A stretch of 64,000 nucleotides of DNA from Hydrogenophilales bacterium (GCA_016719465.1 JADJYY010000001.1:1-64000), one strand, 5' to 3'; shown: positions 1 to 10,570, counted from the stretch's first letter. A program made the numbers and translations. The notes: generated by a model not told the origin, from the letters alone.

Positions 1-1297
1 TGTCGAGCGTAACCCGCAGTTCCCGTCACCACGGCGATGTCGAAGCCGTCTCCGCCGTTGATGTTGGCCTGCATATCCGCGGCATCGATGAGCAGGGTGT
101 CGCCGCCCGCGCCGCCGTTGAGGATGTCGGAACCGGCACCGCCAGAGAGCCAGTCGTCGCGCGCGCCGCCGTTGAGCACGTCGTTGCCGTCGCCGCCCAC
201 CAGCAGGGCGCCGGTGCTGTGGCCGGCGGTCAGGGTGTCGGTGCCGTTGCCGCCCACTGCCCCGTCCAACCCCTGGCTGGCAAGGTCGGCGGTGAGCGAC
301 GCGCCGCCATTGGCCAGGCCGTACACCAGCCCGCCGCTTTGGGTCACGCGCACCAGACTGCTTTCGACGGTGGCCCGCCAGCCGTCGGCTTCATGGCCCA
401 GGCCCACGTCAGCGGCCCAGCCGTTTGATCCGTCCGCTTTCTGGAAGGTGCTGAAGCCGGTGATGTGGTTGCCGCCGCTGGCCCAGTCGGTCTTTGCGGC
501 GGTGAGGTTGATGGAGGCAATACCCCGCTCGGCCAGGGTCTTGAGTTCGCCAGCGTCGGTGATGCCGTCGCCGTTGGCGTCCTGCCAGACGCGGAACTGG
601 CTGAACTGGGCATCTCCTCTATTGAAAACATCGTCGCCATTGGTGTCGAACACAGTTTTAAGCGCCTGGAGGTCGGTGTCGCTGGGATCAGGGGTCCACA
701 GGGCGAAGGAGAGTTCGTCGGCCAGCTCGATCTTGCCGTCGCTGTTCTTGTCGATGGCGAGGAAGGCGTCATCCGCCCCGATCCAGCCGACGTTGTGGCG
801 GAAGCCGTCGCCCTTGACGTCGTAGTAGGCGCGGCTGTCTTCCTTGCTGACGAGCTCGACGCCGTCGCCGTCGAGGTCGAGGGCGAGGGGCAGAAAGATG
901 TTGTCCCCGTAACTGCCGCTGCCGTAATAGAAGACGGTGGAAGAATCTCCGCTGCCGGCAATGCGCCATTCGTAGCTGATGTTGCCGAAGCCGTCGTTGA
1001 CGCTGGTGAGATGAGGTTGTTGCCGCCGAGCGCATCGAATAGGGACGGCGTGGTGGACAGCGGGGCGGTGTTGATGTTGTTCCAGGCGATGGCATCAAAT
1101 TGCCAGGATGTGGGCAAAAAGCTGGTGTAGCTGTCAAAGCCCCGCGCGGTGTAGCCGGTACTCAGAAAACTGCCGCTGTTGCTAGCCAGGGAGAACGCGG
1201 GCATGAATCCCAGGCTGGCGTAATGGCCGGCGCCAGTCAGGCTGTAGTCGACGGGGTTGTCGAAATAATCGTAGTAGTCGCCAGTGAAATCACTGCT
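1..1297 (-). pseudogene. RTX (calcium-binding repeat) protein, broken and cut by the window edge
   Basis: Reading the minus strand, the distal part (about 1-330) encodes repeated glycine-aspartate nonapeptides such as GGDGNDVLNGG and GGAGSDILNGG, the hallmark of RTX/hemolysin-type calcium-binding proteins usually secreted by type I systems. Upstream lie two EF-hand-like stretches (LDLDGDGVEL, IDKNGDGKIEL). The frame is open to base 1, so the C-terminus lies outside. The frame shifts once near 1016: DALGGNNLI is read in one frame and TSVNDGFGNISYEW continues in the next, consistent with loss of one base. Upstream the frame ends at a stop at 1298-1300 with no start of its own, so the 5' end is also missing. 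A secreted or surface protein is the family expectation; here it looks like a remnant. Confidence 0.75.
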
Positions 1298-1368
1298 TCA
1301 CCATCACGAGTTGGAAGAGTTCGGAGAGCCCACATCGCTTCCTGACAGTCTGTGCCGGGATAGATGGT

Positions 1369-1475
1369 CTGTTGGCGGAATTCCGCTTGATAAGGGGGGC
1401 GTGATTTGGGCATCATGGACTCCTTGTTCCATAAGGTTCGGGTGTCCACAAAAAGGGGGCAACATCAAGTCCACC
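1369..1475 (-). mobile_element. IS3-type insertion sequence left-end remnant (OrfA start)
   Basis: The minus strand encodes MPKSRPPYQAEFRQQ (about 1369-1413), closely resembling the first residues of IS3-family OrfA helix-turn-helix proteins. Homology ends right after RQQ. Upstream, the stretch around 1440-1470 (CCCCCTTTTTGTGGACACC on the minus strand) looks like the leader and terminal end of such an element, which I infer from memory of related elements only. No transposase catalytic part remains. It abuts the truncated RTX gene and may have caused that truncation. Confidence 0.5.
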
Positions 1476-1501
1476 AAGTCCAAAGATACGGCCTGTCACC
1501 T

Positions 1502-2578
1502 TCACTTGGGTACTCGGGTAGCGCGCTGCAAACGGACTTCCTCGTTGGCATGGTCGCGGTTCCACAACTGGAACAGCGGGTATTTCAGGTACGCCTTGTC
1601 GGCCACGTAGCGCAGCACGTTAGCCAGCCGGAAAAACTGCACCACCGAATCGACGCGAAAGACTTCCTTGCCGCGCTCGTCGAACATGACCAGCGTCGGC
1701 GTGTAGAACAACCCGAGTTGGCGCGCCCACTTGCGCGCGGTCGTGCGCCTGCCGTCCGGTGTCAGCACCGGCGTCGAGTCATCCCAGACGTTGAGCTGCA
1801 CCACCTCGAAGGCCTGCAGGCGCTCGCGCACGAGGGGGTTCTGGAGCGGCTCCGAATGCAGAACGTCGCAGGCGTGGCAGCGGGGCTGTTCAAAGATCAC
1901 CAGCAGTGGCATTTGGGCCGCGAAGCGGCTGCGGTCGAGCGCATACGGCGGCGGGCTGAATATTGGGTCGGGGTGCAGCGTTTCATCGGCGAACTGCGGG
2001 GGCGGGTCCGCGTGTTCCAGGTACTCGCCGAAACTCTTGGTCTTGTAGTGCCCATCGGCGACATATTCGAGGGCCGCGCGCATCTTGTAGGGGGAGTGGT
2101 AGCCGACCAGTTTCAGCGCCAGTTTGCGCCCCTTGACATAGAACAACAGCGTCGGCGTGAGTTGCGCTTTCTGAGCGATCGCGAATTCGTTGATCGGCTT
2201 GCTCTTGCCATCCATGCCGGTGATTTTCTCGATGCTGTGCGTGTTCAGCCCGACCACGTCGAAGTGCACGCGCAGGTAACGCACCAGATCGCCCTTGGAC
2301 AGGTTGTCCCTGATGAGCGCTTGGCAGTACGCGCATTGCTTCTGACCGAAATAGACGATCAGTCCTTGCTTCCCGGAGGAGAGCGCGTCATCGAGATCCT
2401 CGGGCAGATTGTAGAAACTGGCCTTGAACCAGTCCGGATGCTCGTCCTGGTAGTCGGTCGGGAGATCAATGAAGGAATACGAATCCTCGGCGGGCATCGC
2501 GGCAATGGCGGCGCGCGAACACAACAGCGCGGCGATTACCACCAAGGCGGTACGTACTTGTAGACCTAGTGATTGCAT
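1502..2578 (-). CDS. Exported protein with two thioredoxin-like domains
   Basis: About 358 aa starting at MQSLGLQVRTALVV, chosen because it begins a clear signal peptide ending ...SRAAIAA; a longer frame to 2650 adds an unlikely leader. The first domain has the redox motif CAYC in the context VYFGQKQCAYCQ and a cis-Pro-like LTPTLLFY. The second has CHAC in FEQPRCHACDVL and a TPTLVMF segment. Both motifs are CxxC with thioredoxin-fold surroundings, so a periplasmic thiol-disulfide or SoxW/DsbD-gamma-like role is plausible. The partner is unknown. It is a single gene, read toward the IS remnant, with no operon partner visible. Confidence 0.7.
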   Translation of the reverse strand: MQSLGLQVRTALVVIAALLCSRAAIAAMPAEDSYSFIDLPTDYQDEHPDWFKASFYNLPEDLDDALSSGKQGLIVYFGQKQCAYCQALIRDNLSKGDLVRYLRVHFDVVGLNTHSIEKITGMDGKSKPINEFAIAQKAQLTPTLLFYVKGRKLALKLVGYHSPYKMRAALEYVADGHYKTKSFGEYLEHADPPPQFADETLHPDPIFSPPPYALDRSRFAAQMPLLVIFEQPRCHACDVLHSEPLQNPLVRERLQAFEVVQLNVWDDSTPVLTPDGRRTTARKWARQLGLFYTPTLVMFDERGKEVFRVDSVVQFFRLANVLRYVADKAYLKYPLFQLWNRDHANEEVRLQRATRVPK

Positions 2579-2648
2579 TGCGGTGTCGAGGCGAGTGCGG
2601 TAGCGAAGAAGCATACGTGCGCCGCGGTGGCATGCAATAGTGCAACAC

Positions 2649-2801
2649 ACCTACCTGGAGCCGCGACCGAACGAGCTGCCGCGCCACACCGACGTCTTCG
2701 ACGATCCCAACCTGCCTGGGCGGATGGTCACCACCGCGACCCTCGCGGTGGTGTCCCGCGGCACCGAGTTGAAGGTGGTCCAGGAAGGCATTCCGGATTG
2801 A
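2649..2801 (+). pseudogene. Fragment of an SRPBCC/AHSA1-like domain gene
   Basis: The plus strand reads TYLEPRPNELPRHTDVFDDP..., followed by LPGRMVTTATL and GTELKVVQEGIPD, then TGA at 2799-2801. This closely resembles the central part of SRPBCC (START-like, AHSA1) proteins, which normally continue beyond EGIPD with VIPAEMCYLGWQESL. The beginning and the end of the domain are both absent, so I read it as a relic about 50 codons long. It lies between the thioredoxin-like gene and the end of the suf operon. Confidence 0.5.
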
Positions 2802-2871
2802 TCGGCGGCCCGGCCGCCTCGTCTCGGCGCGGGATCGGGGTGTGAAGGGCGCTGGCCATGGAGTTTGTGCA

Positions 2872-3204
2872 TCAATCCCAGCGCGGATCGCGCACCCACA
2901 CCCAGCCGTCCACTTCGCGCATGGCCATGGCGGGAACCGGCTCGTAGGCGGGCGGCGCGGTGACCGCGCCGGTGCGCGCGTCGAAGCGGGCGCCGTGGCG
3001 CGGGCAGACAATCTCGCAGCCTTCCAGGGTGCCGCTGGCCAGTTCGCCGCCATCGTGGGTGCAGACGTCCTCCAGCGCGTGGTAATCGCCGTCCAGGTTG
3101 AACACCACCACCCGCACCCCGCCCACGTCCACGACCCGGCGCGTTCCCGGAGGAAAATCCTCGGCGCGGGCGACCAGGGTCCAATCTCCCAGGGCGGTAT
3201 TCAT
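2872..3204 (-). CDS. Rieske-type [2Fe-2S] ferredoxin, last gene of suf operon
   Basis: A 110-aa soluble Rieske protein. The two cluster-binding boxes are CTHDGG (Cys48, His50) and CPRHGARFD (Cys67, His70). It has the size of ferredoxin components of ring-hydroxylating dioxygenases, but no oxygenase is nearby. It lies 10 bp downstream of the sufT-like gene in the suf operon, and small Rieske proteins are commonly seen at this position. A role as an electron donor or a cluster-assembly accessory is inference. The start ATG at 3204 gives a complete fold. Confidence 0.85.
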   Translation of the reverse strand: MNTALGDWTLVARAEDFPPGTRRVVDVGGVRVVVFNLDGDYHALEDVCTHDGGELASGTLEGCEIVCPRHGARFDARTGAVTAPPAYEPVPAMAMREVDGWVWVRDPRWD

Positions 3205-3214
3205 GGCGCCCCTC

Positions 3215-3556
3215 TCACAGCAGCCCCAGTTGCAGGCGCACCGCCTCGCTCATGCGGCGCTTGTCCCAGGGCGGGTCCCAGACCAGTTCCACATGGGCGC
3301 GGCTGATGCCCTGCACACTTTCCACGGCATCCTCCACCAGGGCGGGGAAGGTGTGGGCCACGGGACAGGCGGGGGCGGTGAGGGTCATGCGGATTTCGAC
3401 GCGGCCCATGTCGTCGATGTCCAGACCGTAGATGAGGCCCAGGTCGTAGATGTTGACCGGTATCTCCGGGTCGTGGATCTGGCGGAGGGCCTCTATCACC
3501 CGCTCGCGCAGGTTTTCACCCACCCGATCGCGCCGCAGCAGGCCCAGGATGTTCAT
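3215..3556 (-). CDS. sufT: SufT-like DUF59/MIP18 iron-sulfur assembly protein
   Basis: 113 aa with the DUF59 signature DPEIPVNIYDLGLIY (about residues 29-43) and the conserved cysteine region TLTAPACPVA (Cys64), followed by VELVWDPPWD. Proteins of this type (SufT, PaaD, CIA2-related) help Fe-S cluster maturation or transfer. The start MNILGLL overlaps the sufU stop by 4 bp, indicating translational coupling. Longer upstream frames are shadows. PaaD-type function is possible by family, but the suf context favours SufT. Confidence 0.85.
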   Translation of the reverse strand: MNILGLLRRDRVGENLRERVIEALRQIHDPEIPVNIYDLGLIYGLDIDDMGRVEIRMTLTAPACPVAHTFPALVEDAVESVQGISRAHVELVWDPPWDKRRMSEAVRLQLGLL

Positions 3557-4050
3557 GGGGCGGCTTCCGGTTGCGGGCACCAGGGTTCGGCGTCCGCTTC
3601 CGTGCTGACGGTTTCCGCCCGGCTGTCCAGGGCCGCCACCAGGGTATGCCAGGGCAGGGAGGCGCATTTGACCCGCATGGGGAATTCCTTCACGCCGGCG
3701 AGCACCTTGAGCTTGCCCACGTCCGCCGCCGGGCCGTCCTCGGCCAGCATGCCGCGCACGCGCCGGAACAGGGCGCGCACGTCCTCGACAGGCCGGCCCC
3801 GTACCGCCTCGGTCATCATGGAAGCGGAGGCCATGGACACGGCGCAGCCGGCGCCCTCGAAGCCCACCTCGCGCACCAGGCCGTCTTCCACCTTGATGTG
3901 GACGAATACCTCGTCGTTGCACAGAGGGTTGAAGCCGTGGGCATGGTGGTTGCTGCCCGGCGGGTTCTCCGGGTAGTGCCGGGGGTGGCGGTTGTGTTCC
4001 AGGATGACTTCTTCGTAGAGGCCGCGCATATCGCGTATATCGTCCTTCAT
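3553..4050 (-). CDS. sufU: SufU-type iron-sulfur scaffold / sulfur acceptor
   Basis: 165 aa of the SufU/IscU fold. The three conserved cysteines are visible: Cys44 (PLCNDEV), Cys69 (GAGCAVS) and Cys129 (RVKCASLPW). SufU normally receives sulfur from a SufS cysteine desulfurase and passes it to SufBCD. The ATG at 4050 overlaps the sufD stop (ATGA), so the two are coupled. No desulfurase gene sits between sufD and sufU, where it is often found. The C-terminal tail after LPWHTLVAAL is longer than the minimal fold. Confidence 0.88.
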   Translation of the reverse strand: MKDDIRDMRGLYEEVILEHNRHPRHYPENPPGSNHHAHGFNPLCNDEVFVHIKVEDGLVREVGFEGAGCAVSMASASMMTEAVRGRPVEDVRALFRRVRGMLAEDGPAADVGKLKVLAGVKEFPMRVKCASLPWHTLVAALDSRAETVSTEADAEPWCPQPEAAP

Positions 4051-5315
4051 GGTCGAACCTCCCGCGTGTTCGCGGCCTTGGGCAAAACCGGCAGGGCGGC
4101 CGCCAGCCTGGGCTGGAGCCAGTCGCGCAGTCCCGCGTCGTCCGCCAGGCCCAGGGCCTGGTCGGCGAAGCCGAGCAACAGCATGTCCCGGGCGGTGGCC
4201 GGGTCGATGCCCCGGCTGGCCAGATAGAACAGGGCGTCCTCGTCCAGGCGGCCCACCGTGGCGCCGTGGCCGCACTTCACATCGTCGCTGTAGATCTCCA
4301 GCTGAGGCTTGGCGTCGATCTCGGCGTGGGGCGAGAGCAAGAGGTTGCGGCTGTCCTGGCGGGCGTCGGCCTGTAGGGTGCCGTGGCGCACCAGCACGCG
4401 CCCGTCGAAGATGCCCCTTCCCCGCCCGCTGGCCATGCCGCGCCAGGTGGTGCGGCTGGTGGTGTGGGAAGCGGCATGGTCGATGCGCAGGTGATGGTCC
4501 ACATGGCGCCGACCGTCGGCCACGAACAGGCCGTCCAGACGCGCCTCGGCGCCTTCGTCCGCCAGCGTAACCTGGATGTCCTGGCGCACCAGGCGTCCGC
4601 CCAGGCTCAAGGTCAGTCCCCGGTATTGGCTGTCACGGCCCTGGTGCACGCTGACCAGGTGGGTATGGGTTGCGCCCTCCCCGCCTTCGATGAGGCGGAT
4701 GTGGGTGAGATGCGCGCCGGGTTTCAGAAAGATTTCCGCCACGGCGTTCTGCCAGTGGGGGGCGTCGCCGTCGGCCAGGTAATGCTCCACCAGGATGGCG
4801 TCGGAATGGGGCTCCATCACCACCAGCACGCGCGGATGCAGCATGACCTCGGCCTGGACGGCCGCGAAGCGCAGAAACACGGGCAGGCGCGGGCGATAGA
4901 CCGCCGGCGCGTGGAGACATACGCCTTCCTGCCACAGGGCCAGATTGAGCTGGGCCAGGGCCGAATCCTCGCTCAGGGTGCCCAGGCCGTAGCGAACCGG
5001 CGCCTCGGCATCCTCCAGGGTGCCCAGCATGCGGGTGGGCAGCCGGGTGTCCTGCCAGATCAGGCGATTGTCCGCGAAGGCCATCAGGGCGCCGGGATAG
5101 TCCTCGATAGCCAGCATCGTGTCGGCGCCGGCATCGGGAATGCGCAAGGCCTGCCGTTCCAGTTGCTCCAGGGAGGTGTAGCGCCAGTCCTCGTCGCGGG
5201 TGTCGGGCAGCCCGCTTGCCAGGTAACGGTCGAGGGCGAGGCGGCGGCCGTCCGCCAGCCAGCCGGGGCTGGCGATGCGGGCCAGGGCTTCGGTATAGAG
5301 GGTGTCGGTGGTCAT
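4047..5315 (-). CDS. sufD: Fe-S cluster assembly protein SufD
   Basis: 422 aa, matching SufD in size and in the C-terminal SufB/D core, with SPHAEIDAKPQLEIYSDDVKCGHGATVGRLDEDALFYLASRG (positions about 4180-4330), where the conserved histidine lies in KCGHGATVG. SufD pairs with SufB and SufC in the SufBC2D scaffold and is needed for iron acquisition. The N-terminal helical part (DTRDEDWRYTSL) is also typical. It overlaps sufU by 4 bp and sufC by 4 bp, which fits one polycistron. Confidence 0.93.
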   Translation of the reverse strand: MTTDTLYTEALARIASPGWLADGRRLALDRYLASGLPDTRDEDWRYTSLEQLERQALRIPDAGADTMLAIEDYPGALMAFADNRLIWQDTRLPTRMLGTLEDAEAPVRYGLGTLSEDSALAQLNLALWQEGVCLHAPAVYRPRLPVFLRFAAVQAEVMLHPRVLVVMEPHSDAILVEHYLADGDAPHWQNAVAEIFLKPGAHLTHIRLIEGGEGATHTHLVSVHQGRDSQYRGLTLSLGGRLVRQDIQVTLADEGAEARLDGLFVADGRRHVDHHLRIDHAASHTTSRTTWRGMASGRGRGIFDGRVLVRHGTLQADARQDSRNLLLSPHAEIDAKPQLEIYSDDVKCGHGATVGRLDEDALFYLASRGIDPATARDMLLLGFADQALGLADDAGLRDWLQPRLAAALPVLPKAANTREVRP

Positions 5316-6079
5316 GGATGGGGCTCCGTATGCGCTGCCTCGTCGTTCAGCCAGGCGTAGCCTTTTTCCTCCAGTTCCAGGGCCAGATCGCGATCGCCGG
5401 AACAGACGATGCGGCCTTCGCTGAGCACATGGACGTAGTCGGGCACCACATGGTCGAGCAGGCGCTGATAGTGGGTGACCAGGACGATGGCCTGGTCTGC
5501 GCCCTTCAGGACATTGACGCCGTGGGCAACCACCCTCAGGGCATCGATGTCCAGGCCCGAGTCGGTCTCGTCCAGGATGGCCAGACGCGGCTCCAGGACG
5601 GCCATCTGCAGGATTTCGTTACGCTTCTTCTCGCCGCCGGAGAAGCCTTCGTTGACGGCGCGATACAGCAGGGCATCATCCATCTCCAGCAGGGCCAGCT
5701 TGTCCTTCACGTATTCCAGGAAGTCGAAGGCATCCATTTCCTCCTGGCCCCGGGCGCGGCGGACCGCGTTGAGGGCGGTACGCAGCAATTGCACATTGGC
5801 CACGCCGGGAATCTCCAGGGGGTACTGGAAGGCCAGGAACAGGCCGGCCCGGGCGCGCTCCTCCGGGGCCAGGGCGAGCAGATCATGGTCAAGATAGGTC
5901 ACCTCGCCGCGGGTGACCTCGTAGCCAGAACGGCCCGCCAACACCTGGGCCAGGGTGCTCTTGCCGGAGCCGTTGGGCCCCATGATGGCGTGGACCTCGC
6001 CGGGCTTCACGGCCAGGTCGATGCCTTGCAGGATCGGCCTGCCCTGGATGGATACGTGCAGGTCATGGATGGTCAGCAT
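5312..6079 (-). CDS. sufC: Fe-S assembly ATPase SufC
   Basis: 255 aa ABC-type ATPase. Walker A GPNGSGKST lies near residues 34-42, the Q-loop region is FLAFQYPLEIPGV, the ABC signature is FSGGEKKRNE, and Walker B plus D-loop is LAILDETDSGLD. All match SufC rather than transport ATPases, notably the SGGEKKR signature and the EIPGV stretch. It powers conformational change of the SufBC2D complex in the cytoplasm. The gene overlaps sufD and follows sufB by 24 bp. Confidence 0.96.
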   Translation of the reverse strand: MLTIHDLHVSIQGRPILQGIDLAVKPGEVHAIMGPNGSGKSTLAQVLAGRSGYEVTRGEVTYLDHDLLALAPEERARAGLFLAFQYPLEIPGVANVQLLRTALNAVRRARGQEEMDAFDFLEYVKDKLALLEMDDALLYRAVNEGFSGGEKKRNEILQMAVLEPRLAILDETDSGLDIDALRVVAHGVNVLKGADQAIVLVTHYQRLLDHVVPDYVHVLSEGRIVCSGDRDLALELEEKGYAWLNDEAAHTEPHP

Positions 6080-6103
6080 GGCAAAACCTCCTTCAGGAAC
6101 AAC

Positions 6104-7535
<1,432 letters not shown>

Positions 7536-7543
<8 letters not shown>

Positions 7544-8009
7544 GGATATCTCCTTGCTCGGCCGCCCCGGACAAGGCCCGGAACTTCACGGCGCGGGCGG
7601 TTGTCCCGGCGGGCGCCGCCAGATCCGCCAGGCTCACCGCCTCCAGGGCCACCCGCACCGCCTGGCTGATGCGGCGCCAGTGGGCGCGGGTGGCACAGCC
7701 CGATTCCAGCTTGCAGTTGCCCTCGCCCAGCGCGCATTCGGTCAGGGCAACCGGCCCCTCGATGGCGACGATGATGTCCGCCACCGAAATCGCCTCCGGC
7801 GCCCGCGCCAGCGCATAACCGCCCGCCACACCGCGCACGCCGCGCACCAACCCGGCCCGGCCGAGCCGCTTGAGCAAGGCCCCAACGCTCGGCCCCGGCA
7901 AGCCCAACTCCAAAGCGAGTTGCTGGGCGCTCACATTGCGCTCCGGGGAATGGGCCAGCTGGGCCATGAGCCCGGTGGCGTAGTCGGTCAGCTTGCCGAT
8001 GCGTAGCAT
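7536..8009 (-). CDS. Rrf2/IscR-family regulator of the suf operon
   Basis: 157 aa with an N-terminal winged helix typical of Rrf2 proteins (LRIGKLTDYATGLMAQLA, then ARAGLVRGVRGVAGGYALAR-like wing) and three cysteines, Cys92, Cys99 and Cys105, in ECALGEGNCKLESGC, the usual [2Fe-2S] ligand region of IscR-like sensors. It is the first gene of the suf operon, so cluster-dependent autoregulation is the likely mode by analogy with IscR and the SUF-type Rrf2 regulators. It lacks features of the cyanobacterial SufR DeoR-type regulator. Confidence 0.88.
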
Positions 8010-8301
8010 GGGTGGCTCCAGAGTTGATGAAAATCGGATTGTTTAAGCTCTATATAGTTCAACGGTGGCGCTGCGGAGCCAGGATTTCCATTCGATGGGA
8101 GGGCGATCTGGAATTCGCGGCTTTAGGAAATCGACAAGCCAGGTTCAGCGGGGGCGTGGATTCAAACCTGTGACAAGAGGTGGGGTGCGGCTTGAGAAAT
8201 ACGCCATGACCACAAAGTGATTGGCTGGCGGACGCAGGTCTCGGAATGACGGAGGGCAGTCATTCATTGTGAGGTTGGAACGATGATGGCCCTATGCCAT
8301 T
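8010..8301. promoter_or_regulatory. Suf operon upstream region
   Basis: 292 bp without a gene, between the suf regulator start and the end of the hybrid kinase gene. Just upstream of the regulator ATG lies an AT-rich segment (about 8030-8062) containing GAACTATATAGAGC on the minus strand, an imperfect palindrome that could be an Rrf2-type operator or part of the promoter. A 7-bp inverted repeat GAATGAC...GTCATTC at 8245-8266 could form a hairpin but has no T-run. I saw no convincing canonical IscR site. Confidence 0.35.
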
Positions 8302-10398
8302 TCATGGTGCCGAGGGATGAGTTGCGTCGCTCCGTCCAGACATCACCCCCTGTCGATTCCTCCTGGTCAACCTGAGCAGATTGGCAATCAAGGTGCGCAG
8401 TCTGGCGGGGCGAACCGGCTTTTCCAGCACCTGGTAACCACTGTGTTTCAGGGCGTGCAAGCTCCGCTCCGAGACATCACCGGTCACGACGATCACCTGG
8501 AACTCGGCGCCCGGATAGGCATTGCGCAAGGCTTGCGCCAGTTCCAAACCATCTTCCTTCCCGAGTCGATAATCGGTGATCAAAATGTCGGGGGCTTGCT
8601 CCAGCACTTCCAGCAGCTCGACCCCGCTGGCCGCCATGGTCACTTGCAGTCCCCAGGCTTCAAGCAAGGTTGCCAGGGAATCCAGCACCATCGGATCGTC
8701 ATCGACGACCGCCACCTGGCCGTTCAGCCGGGCAAGTCCCAGCAGCGTATCCCGGTCGCCCGCATCATGTAGGGGATCAGCGTGGCTGATGGGCACATCC
8801 AGACTGAATACCGTTCCCTTGCCCGGCAGCGAACGCACTTGCAACGGATGCTCCAACAGACGGGCCAGGCGATCCACAATGGCCAGCCCCAGGCCAAGGC
8901 CCTGGGCTCGATCACGCCGCGGATTGGCCACTTGAAAAAACTCCTGGAAGATGTGAGCCATGTGCTTGGGCGGGATGCCGCAACCGGTGTCCCACACTTG
9001 AAATCGGATCAAGCCGTCACGTTGACTGGCCGTGATCAGCGCGCCGCCCCGATCGGTATAGCGCAGCGCATTGGCGATCAGGTTGCGCAGTATCCGTTCC
9101 AGCAGCACGGGATCGCTCGCCACCCGGGCATCGCGATAGCGCAGCCGAAACCGCAAGCCCTTCGCGCTCGCTTGCTGGCGGAAATCCTCATGCAAGCCTT
9201 CAAGCAGCGCCTTCACCGACACGCTGGAGACCGCCGGCACGACCACCCCCGCGTCGAGCTTGGAGACATCCAGGATGCCGCAGAACAGATTTTCCATGGC
9301 CACCACGGCGGCCTCGATCTTGTCCAGGGTGATCGCCGCCTCGCGCCCCGCCACCTGGGGCCGCATGGAGGCCGCATAGAGGCCGATGGCGTGCAGGGGC
9401 TGGCGCAGATCATGGCTGGCGGCGGCCAAAAACTGACTCTTGGCCTGGTTGGCCCGTTCCGCCGCTTCCTTTTGCCTGGCCAGTTCGTCATGGGCGTTTT
9501 TCAGCGCCACCCGCCCACGTCGTTGTTCCGCGCTCGATGCGGCCAACAGCAGCCCGGTCACGGCGATCAGGTTGGCGAACAGGCACCAGCCGATCAGGCT
9601 GTCCGCAAGCGAACTGTCCGCAAAGACACCCATTCCATGTGTGGTCCCCCAGATGGCCAACATCGAGATGATCAGCGTAACCAGGGTGGCCCCCCAATGA
9701 TCGAAGCGCAGCGCCCCCCAGATGAGGAAGGGGAAGACGAGCAACGCCGGATAGAAGCCACGGCCGGCAAACACGGGGGTGGCGAAGATCAAATAGCTGG
9801 CGACCAGGAGAGACGCGAGCAGGCCCAAGGCTTCGATGATTTTCAGCGTTGAAAGGACGGGGCGAGCGTGGCTGAGCCAGACCAGCAAGGGTGGAGCGAC
9901 CACGAGCACGCCCATCATGTCGCCCAGCCACCACATCAACCACACCGTGGCATATTCGCCGACGGCAACGATGCCTCCCAGGGTCAAGGTGGCCGCGCCG
10001 ATGGAAGCGGCGATCGTGGTGCTGAAAATGGCGGAGAGTATGAGCAAAGCCAATACATCCCAGCGTCGTTCCAGCGTATTCCGGAAACTGGCCAGGCGTT
10101 GCAACAGGAAAGCCCCGGCAATGGCCTCCAGAACATTTCCCGTGGCGATGCTGGCGGCGAGCAGAACCGGTAACCCGGTCCAGGCATTGGCCAGGAAGGC
10201 GCCCATGGCGATGCCGAAAGACAGGCGGTAGCCAAAAGCCAGGATGGCCACCAGCGCGATCCCGCTCGGCGGCCAGATCAGCGTGACCGTGCTGCCAACA
10301 ACGGCGTACTTCAGCCCGACTATTGCCGTGGCGAAATACAGCAAGGCGACCACTGTCGAGCGGACGAGCAAGCCGGCCCCCGCTTCACTGTCCTTCAT
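8302..10398 (-). CDS. MASE1-domain hybrid histidine kinase with C-terminal receiver
   Basis: 698 aa. Residues about 10-300 form multiple membrane helices with the MASE1 sensor look (ALLYFATAIVGLKYAV, TLIWPPSGIALVAIL). A coiled linker leads to a HisKA domain with the phospho-acceptor in AAASHDLRQPLHAIG, then HATPase_c with LIANALRYTDRGG, DTGCGIP and GLGLGLAIV. A receiver domain at the C-terminus carries VVDDDPMVLDSL and the phospho-aspartate in ILITDYRLG, ending in the conserved Lys-Pro VLEKPVRP. Inner-membrane sensor, stimulus unknown. The separate LuxR-type regulator nearby (11.0-11.7 kb) is the likely output partner. Confidence 0.9.
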   Translation of the reverse strand: MKDSEAGAGLLVRSTVVALLYFATAIVGLKYAVVGSTVTLIWPPSGIALVAILAFGYRLSFGIAMGAFLANAWTGLPVLLAASIATGNVLEAIAGAFLLQRLASFRNTLERRWDVLALLILSAIFSTTIAASIGAATLTLGGIVAVGEYATVWLMWWLGDMMGVLVVAPPLLVWLSHARPVLSTLKIIEALGLLASLLVASYLIFATPVFAGRGFYPALLVFPFLIWGALRFDHWGATLVTLIISMLAIWGTTHGMGVFADSSLADSLIGWCLFANLIAVTGLLLAASSAEQRRGRVALKNAHDELARQKEAAERANQAKSQFLAAASHDLRQPLHAIGLYAASMRPQVAGREAAITLDKIEAAVVAMENLFCGILDVSKLDAGVVVPAVSSVSVKALLEGLHEDFRQQASAKGLRFRLRYRDARVASDPVLLERILRNLIANALRYTDRGGALITASQRDGLIRFQVWDTGCGIPPKHMAHIFQEFFQVANPRRDRAQGLGLGLAIVDRLARLLEHPLQVRSLPGKGTVFSLDVPISHADPLHDAGDRDTLLGLARLNGQVAVVDDDPMVLDSLATLLEAWGLQVTMAASGVELLEVLEQAPDILITDYRLGKEDGLELAQALRNAYPGAEFQVIVVTGDVSERSLHALKHSGYQVLEKPVRPARLRTLIANLLRLTRRNRQGVMSGRSDATHPSAP

Positions 10399-10548
10399 GG
10401 TCGTTTCTCCTCGTCTGGCGACACTGTACTGGGCACCGGATGTCCCGACAGGCTCCTAGGGCCCGATGCCGGAATTGCATGGGTGGTGCCAGATAGCGGC
10501 TCTCGGTAGAACCCACACCCGGCCCTACACCCGGACCTCCACCCTCAT

Positions 10549-10570
10549 GCATTCGGCCTAGGCCGAATGC
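10549..10570. promoter_or_regulatory. Perfect 22-bp palindrome, candidate operator
   Basis: The half site GCATTCGGCCT is followed directly by its exact reverse complement, giving an uninterrupted 22-bp dyad. It lies in the 285-bp divergent region between the hybrid kinase gene and the small exported protein gene, about 114 bp upstream of the latter. Such a site would suit a dimeric regulator such as the nearby LuxR-type protein, but it could also be a hairpin. Upstream of it are clustered CACCCGG/CACCCGGACC-type direct repeats (10513-10540). Confidence 0.5.
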
